Positions 1-10,891 of a stretch of DNA of 64,000 nt are shown in pieces (position 1 is the first letter of the stretch; every line of letters begins with the position of its first letter). The notes under the pieces are model-generated. The model ran no database searches. It was given only the letters and a program-made list of their open reading frames with translations, and was not told where the DNA came from. Origin of the DNA: Pseudomonas oryzihabitans (lineage in GTDB: Bacteria > Pseudomonadota > Gammaproteobacteria > Pseudomonadales > Pseudomonadaceae); assembly GCF_006384975.1 (NCBI RefSeq), contig NZ_CP021645.1, forward strand, positions 3,066,001-3,130,000. The letters are read 5' to 3'. The position numbers were made by a program, and so were the translations under genes.

Positions 1-457
1 GCATGTTTTCCAGGTGGATGCTGGAAAACGGCGACTCGCGCGGCACCAGGATCAGTTGCCGGCGCTCCTTGAGGGCCACGTCGGCGGCGCGCTCGATGAG
101 GTTGTTGCTGGCCCCGGTGGCGATGGCCGAAAGGGTGCCGGTGGAACAGGGGCAGACCACCATGGCCGCAGGGGCACTGGAGCCGGAGGCTGGCGGCGCC
201 ATCCAGTCGCTTTGGCCGAATACCCGCACCTGGCCGGGGGCCGCGCCGGTGTATTCAGTCAGAAAGGCCTGCATGGCCTGGGGCTTGGGCGGCAGAACCA
301 CGTCGGTCTCGGTGGCCATCACCAGCTGTGCGGCCTTGGAGATGAGGAAGTGCACCTCGCGCTCTTCCTGCACCAGGCAGTCCAGCAGGCGCAGGCCGTA
401 CTGGGAGCCGGAGGCGCCGGTCAGCGCCAGGGTGATACGTTCCGGGCCGGCCATCAT
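1..457 (-). CDS. ubiX: Flavin prenyltransferase UbiX (3' end outside window)
   Basis: UbiX joins a dimethylallyl group to reduced FMN to make the prenyl-FMN cofactor of UbiD-type decarboxylases, here for ubiquinone synthesis. The translation begins [18 protein letters not shown], and TGASGS is the FMN-binding loop of the family. A later stretch, [17 protein letters not shown], is the conserved core around the prenyl phosphate site. The start ATG overlaps the mpl stop in an ATGA, so the two genes are translationally coupled. About 152 codons are present and the C-terminus runs off the window. The mpl-ubiX pair is the usual Pseudomonas arrangement. Confidence 0.93.
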   Translation of the reverse strand, partial: MMAGPERITLALTGASGSQYGLRLLDCLVQEEREVHFLISKAAQLVMATETDVVLPPKPQAMQAFLTEYTGAAPGQVRVFGQSDWMAPPASGSSAPAAMVVCPCSTGTLSAIATGASNNLIERAADVALKERRQLILVPRESPFSSIHLENM

Positions 458-1809
458 GCCTGCCCCAGGGCAGCGGCCAGCTTGCCATGCAGGCCGCCGA
501 ACCCGCCGTTACTCATGATCACCACATGGGTGGGTCCGTCCAGCTCGGCCTTGACGCGTTCGATGATGGCCTCCAGGGAGTTACAGACCACGGCGGGCAC
601 GGCGCAGGCCTCAGCGGTCCCGGCCAGGTCCCAGCCCAGATTCGGCGGGGCGTACCAGACCACGCTGTCGGCACCGGTAACGCTGTCCGGCAGACCGTCA
701 CGATGGGCGCCCAGCTTCATGGAATTCGAGCGCGGTTCGATCACGGCGATGATGCGCTCGCGGCCGACCCGGGCGCGCAGCCCCTGCAGGGTGGTGGCAA
801 TGGCGGTCGGGTGGTGGGCGAAATCGTCGTAGACGGTCACGCCCTTCACCTCGGCGACCTTCTCCATGCGCCGCTTCACGCTGCGGAATGAGCTCAGGGC
901 GGCGACGCCCAGGCTCGGCACCACGCCCACGTGACGGGCCGCGGCCAGGGTGGCCAGGGCATTGGCCACGTTGTGCTGGCCGGTCAGCTCCCAGGCCACG
1001 GTGCCCTGGACTTCACCAGCGAACAGCACCTCGAAGCGCGAGCCGTCCTCGGCCAGCAGGCGCGCCTGCCATTGGCCGCCTTCACCAGTGGTCTGCACCG
1101 GGGTCCAGCAGCCCATCTGCAGCACCCGCACGAGAGCGGTCTCGGCAGTGGGATGGATGATCAGACCGCTGCTAGGGATGGTCCGCACCAGGTGATGGAA
1201 TTGCCGCTCGATGGCTGCCAAATCCGGGAAGATGTCCGCGTGATCGTATTCCAGGTTGTTGAGGATGGTGGTGCGCGGCCGGTAGTGGACGAACTTGGAT
1301 CTCTTGTCGAAGAAGGCGCTGTCGTATTCGTCGGCTTCCACCACGAAGAAGGGCGTACCACCCAGGCGCGCGGAAATGCCGAAATTCTGCGGCACCCCAC
1401 CGATGAGAAAGCCCGGACTCATGCCGGCGTGCTCCAGCACCCAGGCCAGCATGCTGGTGGTGGTGGTCTTGCCATGGGTCCCGGCCACTGCCAGCACCCA
1501 ACGGCCCTGCAGCACATGCTCGGCCAGCCACTGGGGGCCGGAGACATAGGGCAGCCCCTTGTCCAGCACGTATTCCACCGCCGGATTGCCGCGCGACAGG
1601 GCGTTGCCGATCACCAGCAGGTCCGGCGCGGGGTCGAGTTGCGCCGGATCGTAGCCCTGGGTCAGCTCGATGCCCTGGGCTTCCAGCTGGGTGCTCATAG
1701 GCGGATAGACGTTGGCATCGGAGCCAGTCACGCGATGGCCGGCTTCCTTGGCCAGCACCGCGAGCGACCCCATGAAGGTGCCGCAGATACCGAGGATGTG
1801 GATGTGCAT
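454..1809 (-). CDS. mpl: UDP-N-acetylmuramate:L-alanyl-gamma-D-glutamyl-meso-diaminopimelate ligase
   Basis: Mpl attaches the recycled tripeptide L-Ala-gamma-D-Glu-meso-DAP to UDP-MurNAc in the cytoplasm, returning old wall material to new murein precursor. The 451-residue protein has the Mur-ligase layout: an N-terminal Rossmann start ([15 protein letters not shown]), the ATP loop [12 protein letters not shown] at about residues 109-120, and a late segment ending [11 protein letters not shown]. The length is normal for Mpl. It overlaps ubiX by 4 bp and is the first gene of that pair. No other product is likely. Confidence 0.95.
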   Translation of the reverse strand: MHIHILGICGTFMGSLAVLAKEAGHRVTGSDANVYPPMSTQLEAQGIELTQGYDPAQLDPAPDLLVIGNALSRGNPAVEYVLDKGLPYVSGPQWLAEHVLQGRWVLAVAGTHGKTTTTSMLAWVLEHAGMSPGFLIGGVPQNFGISARLGGTPFFVVEADEYDSAFFDKRSKFVHYRPRTTILNNLEYDHADIFPDLAAIERQFHHLVRTIPSSGLIIHPTAETALVRVLQMGCWTPVQTTGEGGQWQARLLAEDGSRFEVLFAGEVQGTVAWELTGQHNVANALATLAAARHVGVVPSLGVAALSSFRSVKRRMEKVAEVKGVTVYDDFAHHPTAIATTLQGLRARVGRERIIAVIEPRSNSMKLGAHRDGLPDSVTGADSVVWYAPPNLGWDLAGTAEACAVPAVVCNSLEAIIERVKAELDGPTHVVIMSNGGFGGLHGKLAAALGQA

Positions 1810-2019
1810 GACAGGTGGGCTCCGCTACAGAATTGAACGGCGGCAAGGTTAGCACGGGGGGCCAGAGTGCCGGCGCGCTAGCCGTCGCGGATGCTCCCGT
1901 GTAACGGTCGCGAAGTCGCCACGAACTTCGATTAGAGTGCGATAAGCATCACGGCTCTCCGGATGCCTTTGCATCTTCGTCGGTACGTTCGCCTTAACGA
2001 CAATTACAAGAGGTCGACC

Positions 2020-2394
2020 ATGCTCAAACGCCTGCTGATCACTGCAGCAACCCTTTCTTTCGCCGGACTCGCCTTCGCTGCGGCGCCAGTCAAGGTCGCC
2101 GACACCGCCCTGGGCAAGGTGCTCGTCGACAGCCAAGGCATGACGCTCTATACCTTTACCAAGGACAGCGCGGGCAAGTCCGCCTGCAATGGCGGCTGCG
2201 CCCAGAATTGGCCGCCGCTCAAGGCCGAAGCCGGTGCCAAGGCCGGCGATGGCTACAGCCTGGTGACCCGCGACGACGGTAGCCAGCAGTGGGCCTATCA
2301 GGGCAAGCCGCTCTACACCTGGGTCAAGGACAGCAAGCCGGGCAATACCACCGGCGAGGGCGTCAATCAGGTGTGGCACGTAGCCAAGCCCTGA
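2020..2394 (+). CDS. Small secreted repeat protein (COG4315/PF03640-like)
   Basis: A 124-residue exported protein. Residues 1-20 (MLKRLLITAATLSFAGLAFA) form a signal peptide. The mature part has two copies of the aromatic motif seen in this family, GMTLYTFTKD and KPLYTWVKD, and a Cys pair (ACNGGCAQNWPP). The family is widespread in bacteria as periplasmic or lipid-anchored proteins without an established biochemical role. This start was chosen because the signal peptide begins there and an AGAGG-like Shine-Dalgarno sequence precedes it; upstream in-frame codons give no sensible N-terminus. It stands alone and is followed by a hairpin. Confidence 0.8.
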   Translation: MLKRLLITAATLSFAGLAFAAAPVKVADTALGKVLVDSQGMTLYTFTKDSAGKSACNGGCAQNWPPLKAEAGAKAGDGYSLVTRDDGSQQWAYQGKPLYTWVKDSKPGNTTGEGVNQVWHVAKP

Positions 2395-2399
2395 CGATG

Positions 2400-2430
2400 A
2401 GGCGCTGTTCTGCGGAGTAGGGCAGCGCCT
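2400..2430 (+). terminator. Hairpin after the small secreted protein gene
   Basis: AGGCGCTG at 2400-2407 pairs perfectly with CAGCGCCT at 2423-2430 across a 15-nt loop, 6 nt after the stop codon. There is no clear T tract, so it may be a weak terminator or mRNA-stabilising hairpin. Confidence 0.5.
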
Positions 2431-2454
2431 TATCTGCCATTTAGATTATTATTT

Positions 2455-2460
2455 TATAAT
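2455..2460 (+). promoter_or_regulatory. Possible -10 element for the TDT transporter gene
   Basis: A perfect TATAAT lies in an AT-rich pocket about 65 bp upstream of the transporter start. No convincing -35 hexamer is seen at 17 bp, so only the -10 box is supported. Confidence 0.35.
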
Positions 2461-2524
2461 CATTCACTTTTAATGATACTTGAGATTTTCTAGGCTAGCG
2501 GCATTCCTTTTCAGGAGCCCTGCC

Positions 2525-3691
2525 ATGGCCTTCCCCACTGCCTTCGTCCTACCGCGGGACCGCAGACCCTTCAGCCAGCTTGACCGCCCTCTGGAGGTCA
2601 TCCGCCAGTTCACTCCCAATTGGTTCGCCGTGACCATGGGTACCGGCATCCTGGCTCTCGCCCTGGCGGCCTTCCCCCTGCCGCTTCCCGGACTGCGCCA
2701 GGTCGCCGAGGGCCTCTGGCTGCTCAACGCGCTGCTGTTCACCCTGTTCGCCGGGCTCTATGTCGCCCGCTGGCTGCTATTCTTCGACGAAGCCCGGCAG
2801 GTGTTCGCCCACGCCACGGTGTCCATGTTCTTCGGCACCATCCCCATGGGCCTGGCGACGCTGATCAATGGGCTGTTGCTGTTCGGCCTGCCGCGCTGGG
2901 GTGAAGCGGTGGTGCCCCTGGCCCTCGGCCTCTGGTGGCTGGATGCGGCCATGGCGCTGGCCTGCGGGGTGTTGATTCCCTATCTGATGTTCACTCGCCA
3001 GGAGCACCGCATCGACCAGATGACCGCCGTCTGGCTACTGCCCGTGGTGGCTGCGGAAGTCGCCGCCGCCAGTGGCGGGCTGCTGGTCCCGCACCTGGCG
3101 GCTGGCGAGCAATTCACGGTGCTCATCGCCAGCTATGTGCTGTGGGCCTACTCGGTGCCCGTCGCCCTGAGTCTGCTGGTGATCCTGCTGCTGCGCCTGG
3201 CGCTGCACAAGTTGCCGCCGGCCAGCATGGCGGCGTCGAGCTGGCTGGCGCTCGGGCCAATCGGCACCGGTGCCCTGGGCCTACTGGTGCTGGGCACCGA
3301 TGCGCCAGCGGTGTTGGCCGCCCACGGCCTGGCGGTGGTCGGCGAGGTCGCCAAGGGCCTGGGACTGCTGGGCGCCGTGTTGCTCTGGGGATTGGGTCTC
3401 TGGTGGTTGGCGCTCGCGCTGCTGATCACCGGGCGCTATGCCCGCCAGGGGATGCCTTTCAACCTGGGCTGGTGGGGGTTCACCTTTCCCCTGGGGGTCT
3501 ATGCGCTGACCACCCTGCGCCTGGGCGAGGCCCTGGCGGCGCCTTTCTTCACCGGCCTGGGCGCCGTACTGGTGGTGGCGCTGGTCCTGCTGTGGACCCT
3601 GGTGGCCAGCCGTACCCTAGCGGGTGCCTACCGGGGCAGTCTGTTCGTCTCGCCTTGCATCGCCCACCTTTGTCCGAAGATGGCGCACTAG
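2525..3691 (+). CDS. TDT/SLAC1-family membrane transporter (TehA or sulfite-exporter type)
   Basis: A 388-residue integral membrane protein with about ten hydrophobic helices. The N-terminal signature FTPNWFAVTMGTGILAL is the first helix of the tellurite-resistance/dicarboxylate transporter family, whose members include TehA, yeast Mae1 and Ssu1, and plant SLAC1. Substrates in this family range from malate to sulfite and chloride, and nothing here distinguishes them. The start used has AGGAG 6-8 bases upstream. The stop codon lies in a CTAG palindrome shared with the stop of the convergent regulator gene, so the two coding regions overlap by four bases. Confidence 0.82.
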   Translation: MAFPTAFVLPRDRRPFSQLDRPLEVIRQFTPNWFAVTMGTGILALALAAFPLPLPGLRQVAEGLWLLNALLFTLFAGLYVARWLLFFDEARQVFAHATVSMFFGTIPMGLATLINGLLLFGLPRWGEAVVPLALGLWWLDAAMALACGVLIPYLMFTRQEHRIDQMTAVWLLPVVAAEVAAASGGLLVPHLAAGEQFTVLIASYVLWAYSVPVALSLLVILLLRLALHKLPPASMAASSWLALGPIGTGALGLLVLGTDAPAVLAAHGLAVVGEVAKGLGLLGAVLLWGLGLWWLALALLITGRYARQGMPFNLGWWGFTFPLGVYALTTLRLGEALAAPFFTGLGAVLVVALVLLWTLVASRTLAGAYRGSLFVSPCIAHLCPKMAH

Positions 3692-5580
3692 TCCTGCGGG
3701 CGCTGCAGGCCGTGCTGATGCAGCCACCGATAGAGGGTGTTGCGACTCACTCCGAGCCGCTTGGCCGCCCGGGTCATCTGCCAGTGGCAATCCTCCAGCA
3801 CCGCGCGCAGCTCCTCCCGGGCACTGTCGACTGGTGCGGCGCCGGACGGAACGCGCGGCGTGGCAGTACGACAATCCGCCGGTAGGTCATCCAGACCTAT
3901 ATAGCCATCCTCATTCAGGGCCACCAGGGTGCGCAACACGGTCCGCAGTTGGCGGACGTTGCCGGGCCAGGGCTGGGCCAGCAGGCAGGCGCGCGCCGCG
4001 GGATCGAGGTGGATGGGCTCACCCCGTGCCTCTTCGGCCAGCAATTGGTCGAGCAGCACGCCACGGTCGCTGCGGTCGCGTAGCGCCGGCAGGGTCACCA
4101 CCAGGCCACGCAGGCGATAGTAGAGGTCTTCGCGAAAGCTGCCGGCCGCCACCAGGGCCTCCAGGTCGTGGTGGCTGGCGCTGATCAGCCGCAGGTCCAG
4201 GGCCCGCGGGGCACCGCCGCCGAGAGGAACCACCTGACGTTCTTCCAGCACCCGCAACAGACGCGTTTGCAGTACCAGCGGCATGTCGCCGATCTCGTCG
4301 AGGAAGAGGATGCCGCCATCGGCCTGCTGCAGCTTGCCGGCCATGCCTTCCTTGCGCGCCCCGGTGAAGCTGCCGCCGCGATAGCCGAACAGCTCGCTCT
4401 CGATCAGGGTTTCCGGAATGGCCGCGCAGTTGAGGGCGACGAAGGCCTTACCGGCGCGACTGCTGGCGCGGTGCAGGGCGCTGGCGAAGGCTTCCTTGCC
4501 GGTACCGGTCTCGCCGTGCAGCAGCACCGGCACGTCCCGTTCGAGCACCTTGAGTGCCCGGGCGAAGTCCCGCGCCAGTGCCGGATCAGCCAGGCAGATA
4601 CCGCTGGAGGGCGGCGTCTTGGGTACCACTTCCGGGGTGACCGGACGCACCTGAGGCCCACGAACCAGGCCATGGAAGCTCTGCCCCTGGCGTCCGCGCA
4701 GCGCCCAACAGGCGCTGGGTTGCGGTCGGGCGCGCTCCAGCAATTCGTCCAGTCGCAGCTCGAACAGACTCGCCATCCCCTGCCCCACTACCGCCGCGCG
4801 GGCCAGGCCGAGCAGCATCAGGGCGGTCTCGTTGGCGGCGCAGATCCGGCCCTCGCCGTCGAAGGCCAGCAGCCCCTCGCTGAGCAACCCGACATAGGCC
4901 GCCTGGGCATGGAAGCGCAGCAGATAGCCATCGGCGTAGCGGTCGAGGAAATAGCAGCTCTCGATCAGCTTGGCCGAGAGATTGACCAGCGCCATGGTGT
5001 GGAACTGGCCCTGGCGCGAGGCTTCCTGGCGCGCGGTGGAGACGTCCAGTACCGCCAGCAGCTCGCCCGCCGGATCGAATACCGGACTGGCCGAGCAGGT
5101 CAGTTGGGTGTGGCGACTACGGAAGTGTTCGTCGCGATGGATGGTCAGCGCCTGCCGCTCCACCACGCAGGTGCCGATGCCGTTGGTGCCTTCGCAGGCC
5201 TCGCTCCAGTCGGCGCCCAGCCAGAGGCCGGCCTGCTGGAAGATGCCGCGCTCGGCCTCGGCGGTCACGCAGTCGAGGATCAGGCCACGGGCATCGGTGA
5301 GCAGCACGGCATGGCCGGCACCGCCGAGTTGCTGGTGCAGCGAATTCATCTGGCCGCGGGCGATCTGCAGGACCCGCTGCTGGCGCTCGCGATGCTCGTC
5401 GAAACGGGCACGCTCCAGCACCCAGGGCGCCATTCGGGCAGCCGGGTCCAACTGGTGCTCATCGAGACAGCGCCGCCAGGAGCGGGCGATGGCCGGATCG
5501 CTGGCCGGGCCGTCGAGGACGGCGCCGCGGGCGAGTTCGAGCACCTGGCTGGCATGACGATCGGACGGGGTGGCGGGCAT
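3688..5580 (-). CDS. Sigma-54-dependent activator, AcoR/EatR type
   Basis: A 630-residue enhancer-binding protein. Residues 1-330 are a GAF/PAS-like sensor region of the AcoR type (TNGIGTCVVERQALTIHRDEH). Residues about 330-560 are an AAA+ domain with Walker A GETGTGKE at 356-363, the sigma-54 loop GSFTGA at 403-408 (usual form GAFTGA) and Walker B LFLDEI at 425-430. The C-terminus is a Fis-type helix-turn-helix (MTRAAKRLGVSRNTLYRWL). Its place beside mpl-ubiX and a divergent aldehyde dehydrogenase matches the P. aeruginosa regulator PA4021/EatR, which controls ethanolamine use with RpoN. Here the ethanolamine genes are absent and an alcohol dehydrogenase is present, so the effector may be an aldehyde or alcohol (inference). 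Confidence 0.85.
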   Translation of the reverse strand: MPATPSDRHASQVLELARGAVLDGPASDPAIARSWRRCLDEHQLDPAARMAPWVLERARFDEHRERQQRVLQIARGQMNSLHQQLGGAGHAVLLTDARGLILDCVTAEAERGIFQQAGLWLGADWSEACEGTNGIGTCVVERQALTIHRDEHFRSRHTQLTCSASPVFDPAGELLAVLDVSTARQEASRQGQFHTMALVNLSAKLIESCYFLDRYADGYLLRFHAQAAYVGLLSEGLLAFDGEGRICAANETALMLLGLARAAVVGQGMASLFELRLDELLERARPQPSACWALRGRQGQSFHGLVRGPQVRPVTPEVVPKTPPSSGICLADPALARDFARALKVLERDVPVLLHGETGTGKEAFASALHRASSRAGKAFVALNCAAIPETLIESELFGYRGGSFTGARKEGMAGKLQQADGGILFLDEIGDMPLVLQTRLLRVLEERQVVPLGGGAPRALDLRLISASHHDLEALVAAGSFREDLYYRLRGLVVTLPALRDRSDRGVLLDQLLAEEARGEPIHLDPAARACLLAQPWPGNVRQLRTVLRTLVALNEDGYIGLDDLPADCRTATPRVPSGAAPVDSAREELRAVLEDCHWQMTRAAKRLGVSRNTLYRWLHQHGLQRPQD

Positions 5581-5646
5581 TGTAATTATCCTCCGCGGGG
5601 GCGTCTGCGGCCTCCAGCATAGGCCAAATCGGCGGGGCTGGGCACT

Positions 5647-5706
5647 CTGTCACTCCGAAGTGACAGGCTGTCACGCCAAGGGGTGACACCTCTGTCACAG
5701 TGACAG
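5647..5706. promoter_or_regulatory. Three palindromic activator sites (TGTCAC/GTGACA)
   Basis: Three dyads lie between the divergent regulator and aldehyde dehydrogenase genes. CTGTCACT-4-AGTGACAG is at 5647-5666 and is perfect. TGTCACGCC-2-GGGGTGACA is at 5669-5688 with one mismatch. CTGTCAC-1-GTGACAG is at 5692-5706. Their centres fall near 5656.5, 5678.5 and 5699, about 21 bp or two helical turns apart, so three dimers would bind the same DNA face. They lie 60-130 bp upstream of a sigma-54 promoter, as expected for enhancer sites of the adjacent activator. Confidence 0.75.
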
Positions 5707-5763
5707 GGTGCGGCGTCCACCCTCACGGCAGAAAAGGCAGCAGCCATGCGGGTTAGCTCGATT

Positions 5764-5779
5764 TGGCCCGCGCCTTGCT
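5764..5779 (+). promoter_or_regulatory. Sigma-54 (RpoN) promoter of the aldehyde dehydrogenase gene
   Basis: TGGCCCGCGCCTTGCT matches the -24/-12 consensus TGGCACG-N4-TTGCA with the invariant GG and GC at the correct spacing (two mismatches, neither in the invariant pairs). The start codon lies about 50 bp downstream, leaving room for a short leader with an AGGAG ribosome site near 5817. Confidence 0.8.
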
Positions 5780-5828
5780 CAGGATGAGGGCGTCGCTCTT
5801 ACTAACAAAAACAACCAGGAGACCCACC

Positions 5829-7349
<1,521 letters not shown>

Positions 7350-7599
7350 GAGCGGCCAGCGAGACGTCCGGCGCGGCTTCCAGGCAGCCGCGTAGACGTT
7401 AGCGCTGCTCCTAGTACGACGCCTGGATCGCGCGCCTCAGCAGGAAGTCGGGGCGCGCCTTCCGCCTGACCTGGATCAACACCCGCTCCCCGTGGGCAGC
7501 CGAAGCTAGACGCAACGGCCACCCGCGGTGGACCGGTGCATCCCGGCGCAGGCCCCGTCTGGCTTCATCCACGCATCATGCATCCATGAGGGACTCGTC

Positions 7600-8631
7600 A
7601 TGCCTAAAACAATGAAAGCTGCCGTCGTCACCGCCTTTGGCCAACCCCTGGAAATCCGCGAAGTCGAGGTGCCCACCCCGGGCGCCGGCCAGGTGCTGGT
7701 CAAGATCGCCGCCAGCGGCGTCTGCCATACCGACCTGCATGCCGCCGAGGGCGACTGGCCGGTCAAACCCAATCCCCCCTTCATTCCCGGCCACGAGGGC
7801 GTCGGCCACGTAGTGGCGGTCGGTGCCGGGGTCACCCACGTCAAGGAGGGCGACCGCGTCGGGGTGCCCTGGCTGTATTCCGCCTGTGGTCATTGCGAGC
7901 ACTGCCTGGGCGGCTGGGAAACCCTTTGCGAATCCCAGCAGAACACTGGCTATTCAGTGAACGGCGGCTTCGCCGAATACACCCTGGCCGATGCCGGCTA
8001 TGTCGGCCGCCTGCCGGACAACGTCGGTTTCGTCGAGATCGCGCCCATCCTCTGCGCCGGGGTCACCGTCTACAAGGGCCTGAAGATGACCGACACCAAG
8101 CCCGGCAACTGGGTAGTGATCTCCGGCATCGGCGGGCTGGGCCACATGGCAGTGCAATACGCCCGGGCCATGGGCCTGAACGTGGCGGCGGTGGACGTGG
8201 ACGACAAGAAGCTCGACCTCGCCCGCCGGCTGGGCGCCGAGGTCACGGTCAACGCTCGCCAGCAGGACCCGGCCGCCTACCTGAAGAAAGAGATCGGTGG
8301 CGCCCACGGCGCCCTGGTCACGGCGGTCTCGCCCAAGGCTTTCGAACAGGCCATCGGCATGACCCGCCGTGGCGGTACCATCGCCCTCAACGGCCTGCCA
8401 CCGGGCGACTTCCCGCTGTCGATCTTCGACATGGTGCTCAACGGCACCACGGTACGCGGCTCCATCGTCGGCACCCGCCTGGACCTGCAGGAGGCGCTGG
8501 ACTTCGCCGGCGAGGGCAAGGTCAAGGCCACGGTGAGCGCCGAGCCCCTGGAGAACATCAACGCCATCTTCTCCCGCATGCATGAAGGCGGCATCGAGGG
8601 TCGGGTGGTGATCGATATGGCGATGAGCTGA
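7600..8631 (+). CDS. adhP: Zinc-dependent alcohol dehydrogenase AdhP
   Basis: A 343-residue medium-chain dehydrogenase that interconverts primary alcohols such as ethanol and aldehydes with NAD(H). Catalytic zinc ligands are in [16 protein letters not shown] and PGHEGVG. The structural zinc loop [15 protein letters not shown] is intact, and the Rossmann motif GIGGLGH is present. The sequence closely resembles P. aeruginosa AdhA/AdhP. The start has GAGGGA just upstream. It lies 250 bp after the aldehyde dehydrogenase; no second sigma-54 box with correct spacing was found in that gap, so co-transcription is possible but unproved. Confidence 0.92.
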   Translation: MPKTMKAAVVTAFGQPLEIREVEVPTPGAGQVLVKIAASGVCHTDLHAAEGDWPVKPNPPFIPGHEGVGHVVAVGAGVTHVKEGDRVGVPWLYSACGHCEHCLGGWETLCESQQNTGYSVNGGFAEYTLADAGYVGRLPDNVGFVEIAPILCAGVTVYKGLKMTDTKPGNWVVISGIGGLGHMAVQYARAMGLNVAAVDVDDKKLDLARRLGAEVTVNARQQDPAAYLKKEIGGAHGALVTAVSPKAFEQAIGMTRRGGTIALNGLPPGDFPLSIFDMVLNGTTVRGSIVGTRLDLQEALDFAGEGKVKATVSAEPLENINAIFSRMHEGGIEGRVVIDMAMS

Positions 8632-8643
8632 GAACCGGTCCAA

Positions 8644-8673
8644 CACTCCCGCGTCCACCACGGCGCGGGAGTG
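8644..8673 (+). terminator. Hairpin terminator after adhP
   Basis: CACTCCCGCG at 8644-8653 and CGCGGGAGTG at 8664-8673 form a perfect 10-bp stem 12 bases after the adhP stop, followed by AACCTTT. The T tract is short but position and stem support termination. Confidence 0.65.
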
Positions 8674-8763
8674 AACCTTTAGCCTACCTCGACCTCTGAG
8701 CGGCTGGCGTTTTTTCCCGGCACCTATCTCGACCAGGCCACAAAAACTGGTCTCGACTGCCCC

Positions 8764-8769
8764 TATAAT
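8764..8769 (+). promoter_or_regulatory. Possible -10 element for the dedA operon
   Basis: A perfect TATAAT is centred about 40 bp upstream of the dedA start. The matching -35 is poor, so the promoter is tentative. Confidence 0.4.
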
Positions 8770-8806
8770 CGCCGCTGGACCCTCGCAACCACGGTAGGCA
8801 CGCTCC

Positions 8807-9454
8807 ATGGAATTCAACCCGATCGACCTGATCCTGCACCTCGACGTCTACCTCAGCGGCTTGGTCGCCCAATACGGCGCCTGGATCTACGCCATTCTCT
8901 TCGCCGTGATCTTCTGCGAGACGGGGCTGGTGGTCACCCCCTTCCTGCCCGGGGACTCCCTGCTGTTCATCGCCGGCGCCCTGTCCGCCCTCGGGAACAT
9001 GGACCCCTACCTGCTGGCGGGACTGCTGATGTTCGCCGCGGTGGCGGGCGACAGCACCAACTACCTGATCGGCCGCTTCGCCGGGGACAAGCTGTTCAGC
9101 AACCCCCACTCCAAGGTATTCCGCCGTGACTACCTGCTGCGCACCCAGGCCTTCTACGAACACCATGGCGGCAAGACCATCACCCTGGCGCGCTTCCTGC
9201 CCATCATCCGTACCTTCGCCCCCTTCGTCGCTGGCGTGGGGCGCATGCACTACCCCTACTTCCTCGCCTACAGCGTGCTCGGCTCGCTGCTGTGGGTCGG
9301 TGGCCTGGTCAGCCTGGGCTACTTCTTCGGCAACGTACCCTTCATCAAACAGAACCTCACCCTCATGGTGCTGGCCATCATCGGTATTTCCCTGCTGCCG
9401 ATGATCCTCGGCCTGATCAAGAGCCGCCGCACCTCGGTACAGAGCGGAGCCTGA
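8807..9454 (+). CDS. DedA-family inner-membrane protein
   Basis: A 215-residue multi-span protein of the DedA/SNARE-associated superfamily, proposed to move lipid carriers across the inner membrane and support proton-motive-force homeostasis. It shows the family motifs E-T-G with PFLPGDSLLF (about residues 38-56) and the ARFLPIIRTFAPFVAG segment with its essential arginines. It is followed 4 bp later by the MtfA-like gene and then ppa, matching the order PA4029-PA4030-PA4031 in P. aeruginosa. Confidence 0.9.
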   Translation: MEFNPIDLILHLDVYLSGLVAQYGAWIYAILFAVIFCETGLVVTPFLPGDSLLFIAGALSALGNMDPYLLAGLLMFAAVAGDSTNYLIGRFAGDKLFSNPHSKVFRRDYLLRTQAFYEHHGGKTITLARFLPIIRTFAPFVAGVGRMHYPYFLAYSVLGSLLWVGGLVSLGYFFGNVPFIKQNLTLMVLAIIGISLLPMILGLIKSRRTSVQSGA

Positions 9455-9458
9455 GCAA

Positions 9459-10295
9459 TTGGGCTTCTGGCGCGCCTGGCGCGAACGGCGCCTGCTGCAG
9501 CGGGTGGCCATCGCCGATGACCTCTGGGCGCGCCTGCGCCAGCGCCTGCCCATCCTCGATGGCCTGACCGTCGAGGAAGACGCCTGGCTGCGCGAGCAGT
9601 GCGTGTTGTTCCTCGCCAGCAAGCGCCTCACCCTGCTCGAAGGCTTGGAACTGGACGACGGCGACCGGCTGCTGCTGGCCGCCCAGGCCTTGATCCCCCT
9701 GCTGCATCTACCGGAAGCGGCGCTCTATCCCAATGTGCGCGAGATCATCGTCTACCCGGATACCTTCGTCAGTCCCCAGCGCTATCGCGACGAGGGCGGC
9801 CTCGAACATGAGTGGGACGATGAACGCGACGGCGAGGCCTGGGATCGCGGCCAGGTCATCCTGGCCTGGCCCGGCGTCCAGGCCAGCGGCGGCTGGGAAG
9901 CCTACAACTTGGTCATCCACGAATTCGCCCACCTCATCGACCTGCTCGCCGGTGGTCTGTGCAACGGCCAGCCGCCGCTGCACGCAGGCATGCCCCAGGC
10001 GGCCTGGACCGGCGCCCTGCAGCACGCCTATGACGACCTCAATCGCCAGCTCGACGCCGATCCGGACGCCGAGACCGCGCTCGACCCCTATGCGGCGGAA
10101 AGCCCCGAGGAATTCTTCGCCGTCGCCTGCGAGTACTTCTTCAGCGCGCCCGACCTGCTGAGCGAGCACTATCCGCAGGTCTACGGGCAGTTGCAGCAAC
10201 TGTTCCGCCAGGATCCACGTACCCGCCTCGCCGTCAGCCTGGCGAGCGTGCCGCACCCGGCAACCCCGGGGTCCGAGGCTCGAACCCCGATCTGA
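9459..10295 (+). CDS. MtfA-like zinc metallopeptidase (M90 family)
   Basis: A 278-residue cytoplasmic protein with the zinc-peptidase motif HEFAHLID near residue 155 and a downstream glutamate region (ESPEEFFAVACEYFF) typical of MtfA, the glucose-phosphotransferase regulator and aminopeptidase first described in E. coli. The reading frame starts at a TTG four bases after the dedA stop; no better ATG exists without losing the conserved N-terminus MGFWRAWRERRLL. The pairing with dedA and ppa is conserved in Pseudomonas, but the physiological target is unknown. Confidence 0.82.
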   Translation: MGFWRAWRERRLLQRVAIADDLWARLRQRLPILDGLTVEEDAWLREQCVLFLASKRLTLLEGLELDDGDRLLLAAQALIPLLHLPEAALYPNVREIIVYPDTFVSPQRYRDEGGLEHEWDDERDGEAWDRGQVILAWPGVQASGGWEAYNLVIHEFAHLIDLLAGGLCNGQPPLHAGMPQAAWTGALQHAYDDLNRQLDADPDAETALDPYAAESPEEFFAVACEYFFSAPDLLSEHYPQVYGQLQQLFRQDPRTRLAVSLASVPHPATPGSEARTPI

Positions 10296-10346
10296 AAGCG
10301 CCTATACTCCCGGCCACTTTTCCCAACCGACCAGAGGGACCCGTTC

Positions 10347-10874
10347 ATGAGCTACAGCAAGATTCCCGCCGGCAAAGACCTGCCGAACGACATCTACGTC
10401 GCCATCGAGATTCCGGCCAACCACGCGCCGATCAAGTACGAGATCGACAAGGACAGCGACGCCCTCTTCGTCGACCGCTTCATGGCCACCCCCATGTTCT
10501 ACCCGGCCAACTACGGCTACATCCCCAACACCCTGGCCGATGACGGCGATCCCCTGGACGTGCTGGTCGTGACCCCCTACCCGGTCGCTCCCGGTGCCGT
10601 GATCCGCGCCCGCCCGGTCGGCGTGCTGCACATGACCGACGAAGCCGGTGGCGACGCCAAGCTGATCGCCGTCCCCCACGACAAGCTGACCGTCCTGTAC
10701 AAGGACGTGCAGGAATACACCGACCTGCCGGCCCTGCTGCTGGAGCAGATCAAGCACTTCTTCGAGAACTACAAGGATCTGGAGAAGGGCAAGTGGGTCA
10801 AGGTCGAAGGCTGGGGCAACGCCGACGCCGCCCGCGCCGAGATCACCAAGGCCGTGGCCGCCTACAAGGGCTGA
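10347..10874 (+). CDS. ppa: Inorganic pyrophosphatase
   Basis: A 175-residue soluble family I pyrophosphatase, which hydrolyses diphosphate to drive biosynthesis. The signature DGDPLDVLV, with the metal-binding aspartates, and the YPANYGYIP segment are present, and the length is standard. A TATACT box at 10303-10308 preceded at 17 bp by TCGAAC could be its own promoter. A strong terminator follows at 10892. It is the last core gene before the island. Confidence 0.96.
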   Translation: MSYSKIPAGKDLPNDIYVAIEIPANHAPIKYEIDKDSDALFVDRFMATPMFYPANYGYIPNTLADDGDPLDVLVVTPYPVAPGAVIRARPVGVLHMTDEAGGDAKLIAVPHDKLTVLYKDVQEYTDLPALLLEQIKHFFENYKDLEKGKWVKVEGWGNADAARAEITKAVAAYKG

Positions 10875-10891
10875 TCCGCGTCGCCTAGAAG

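Noticed and set aside
7350..7599. A second sigma-54 promoter before adhP (TGGGCAGCCGAAGC near 7493).
   Set aside because: The distance between the GG and GC pairs is one base short of the strict requirement, and no TGTCAC dyads are nearby.
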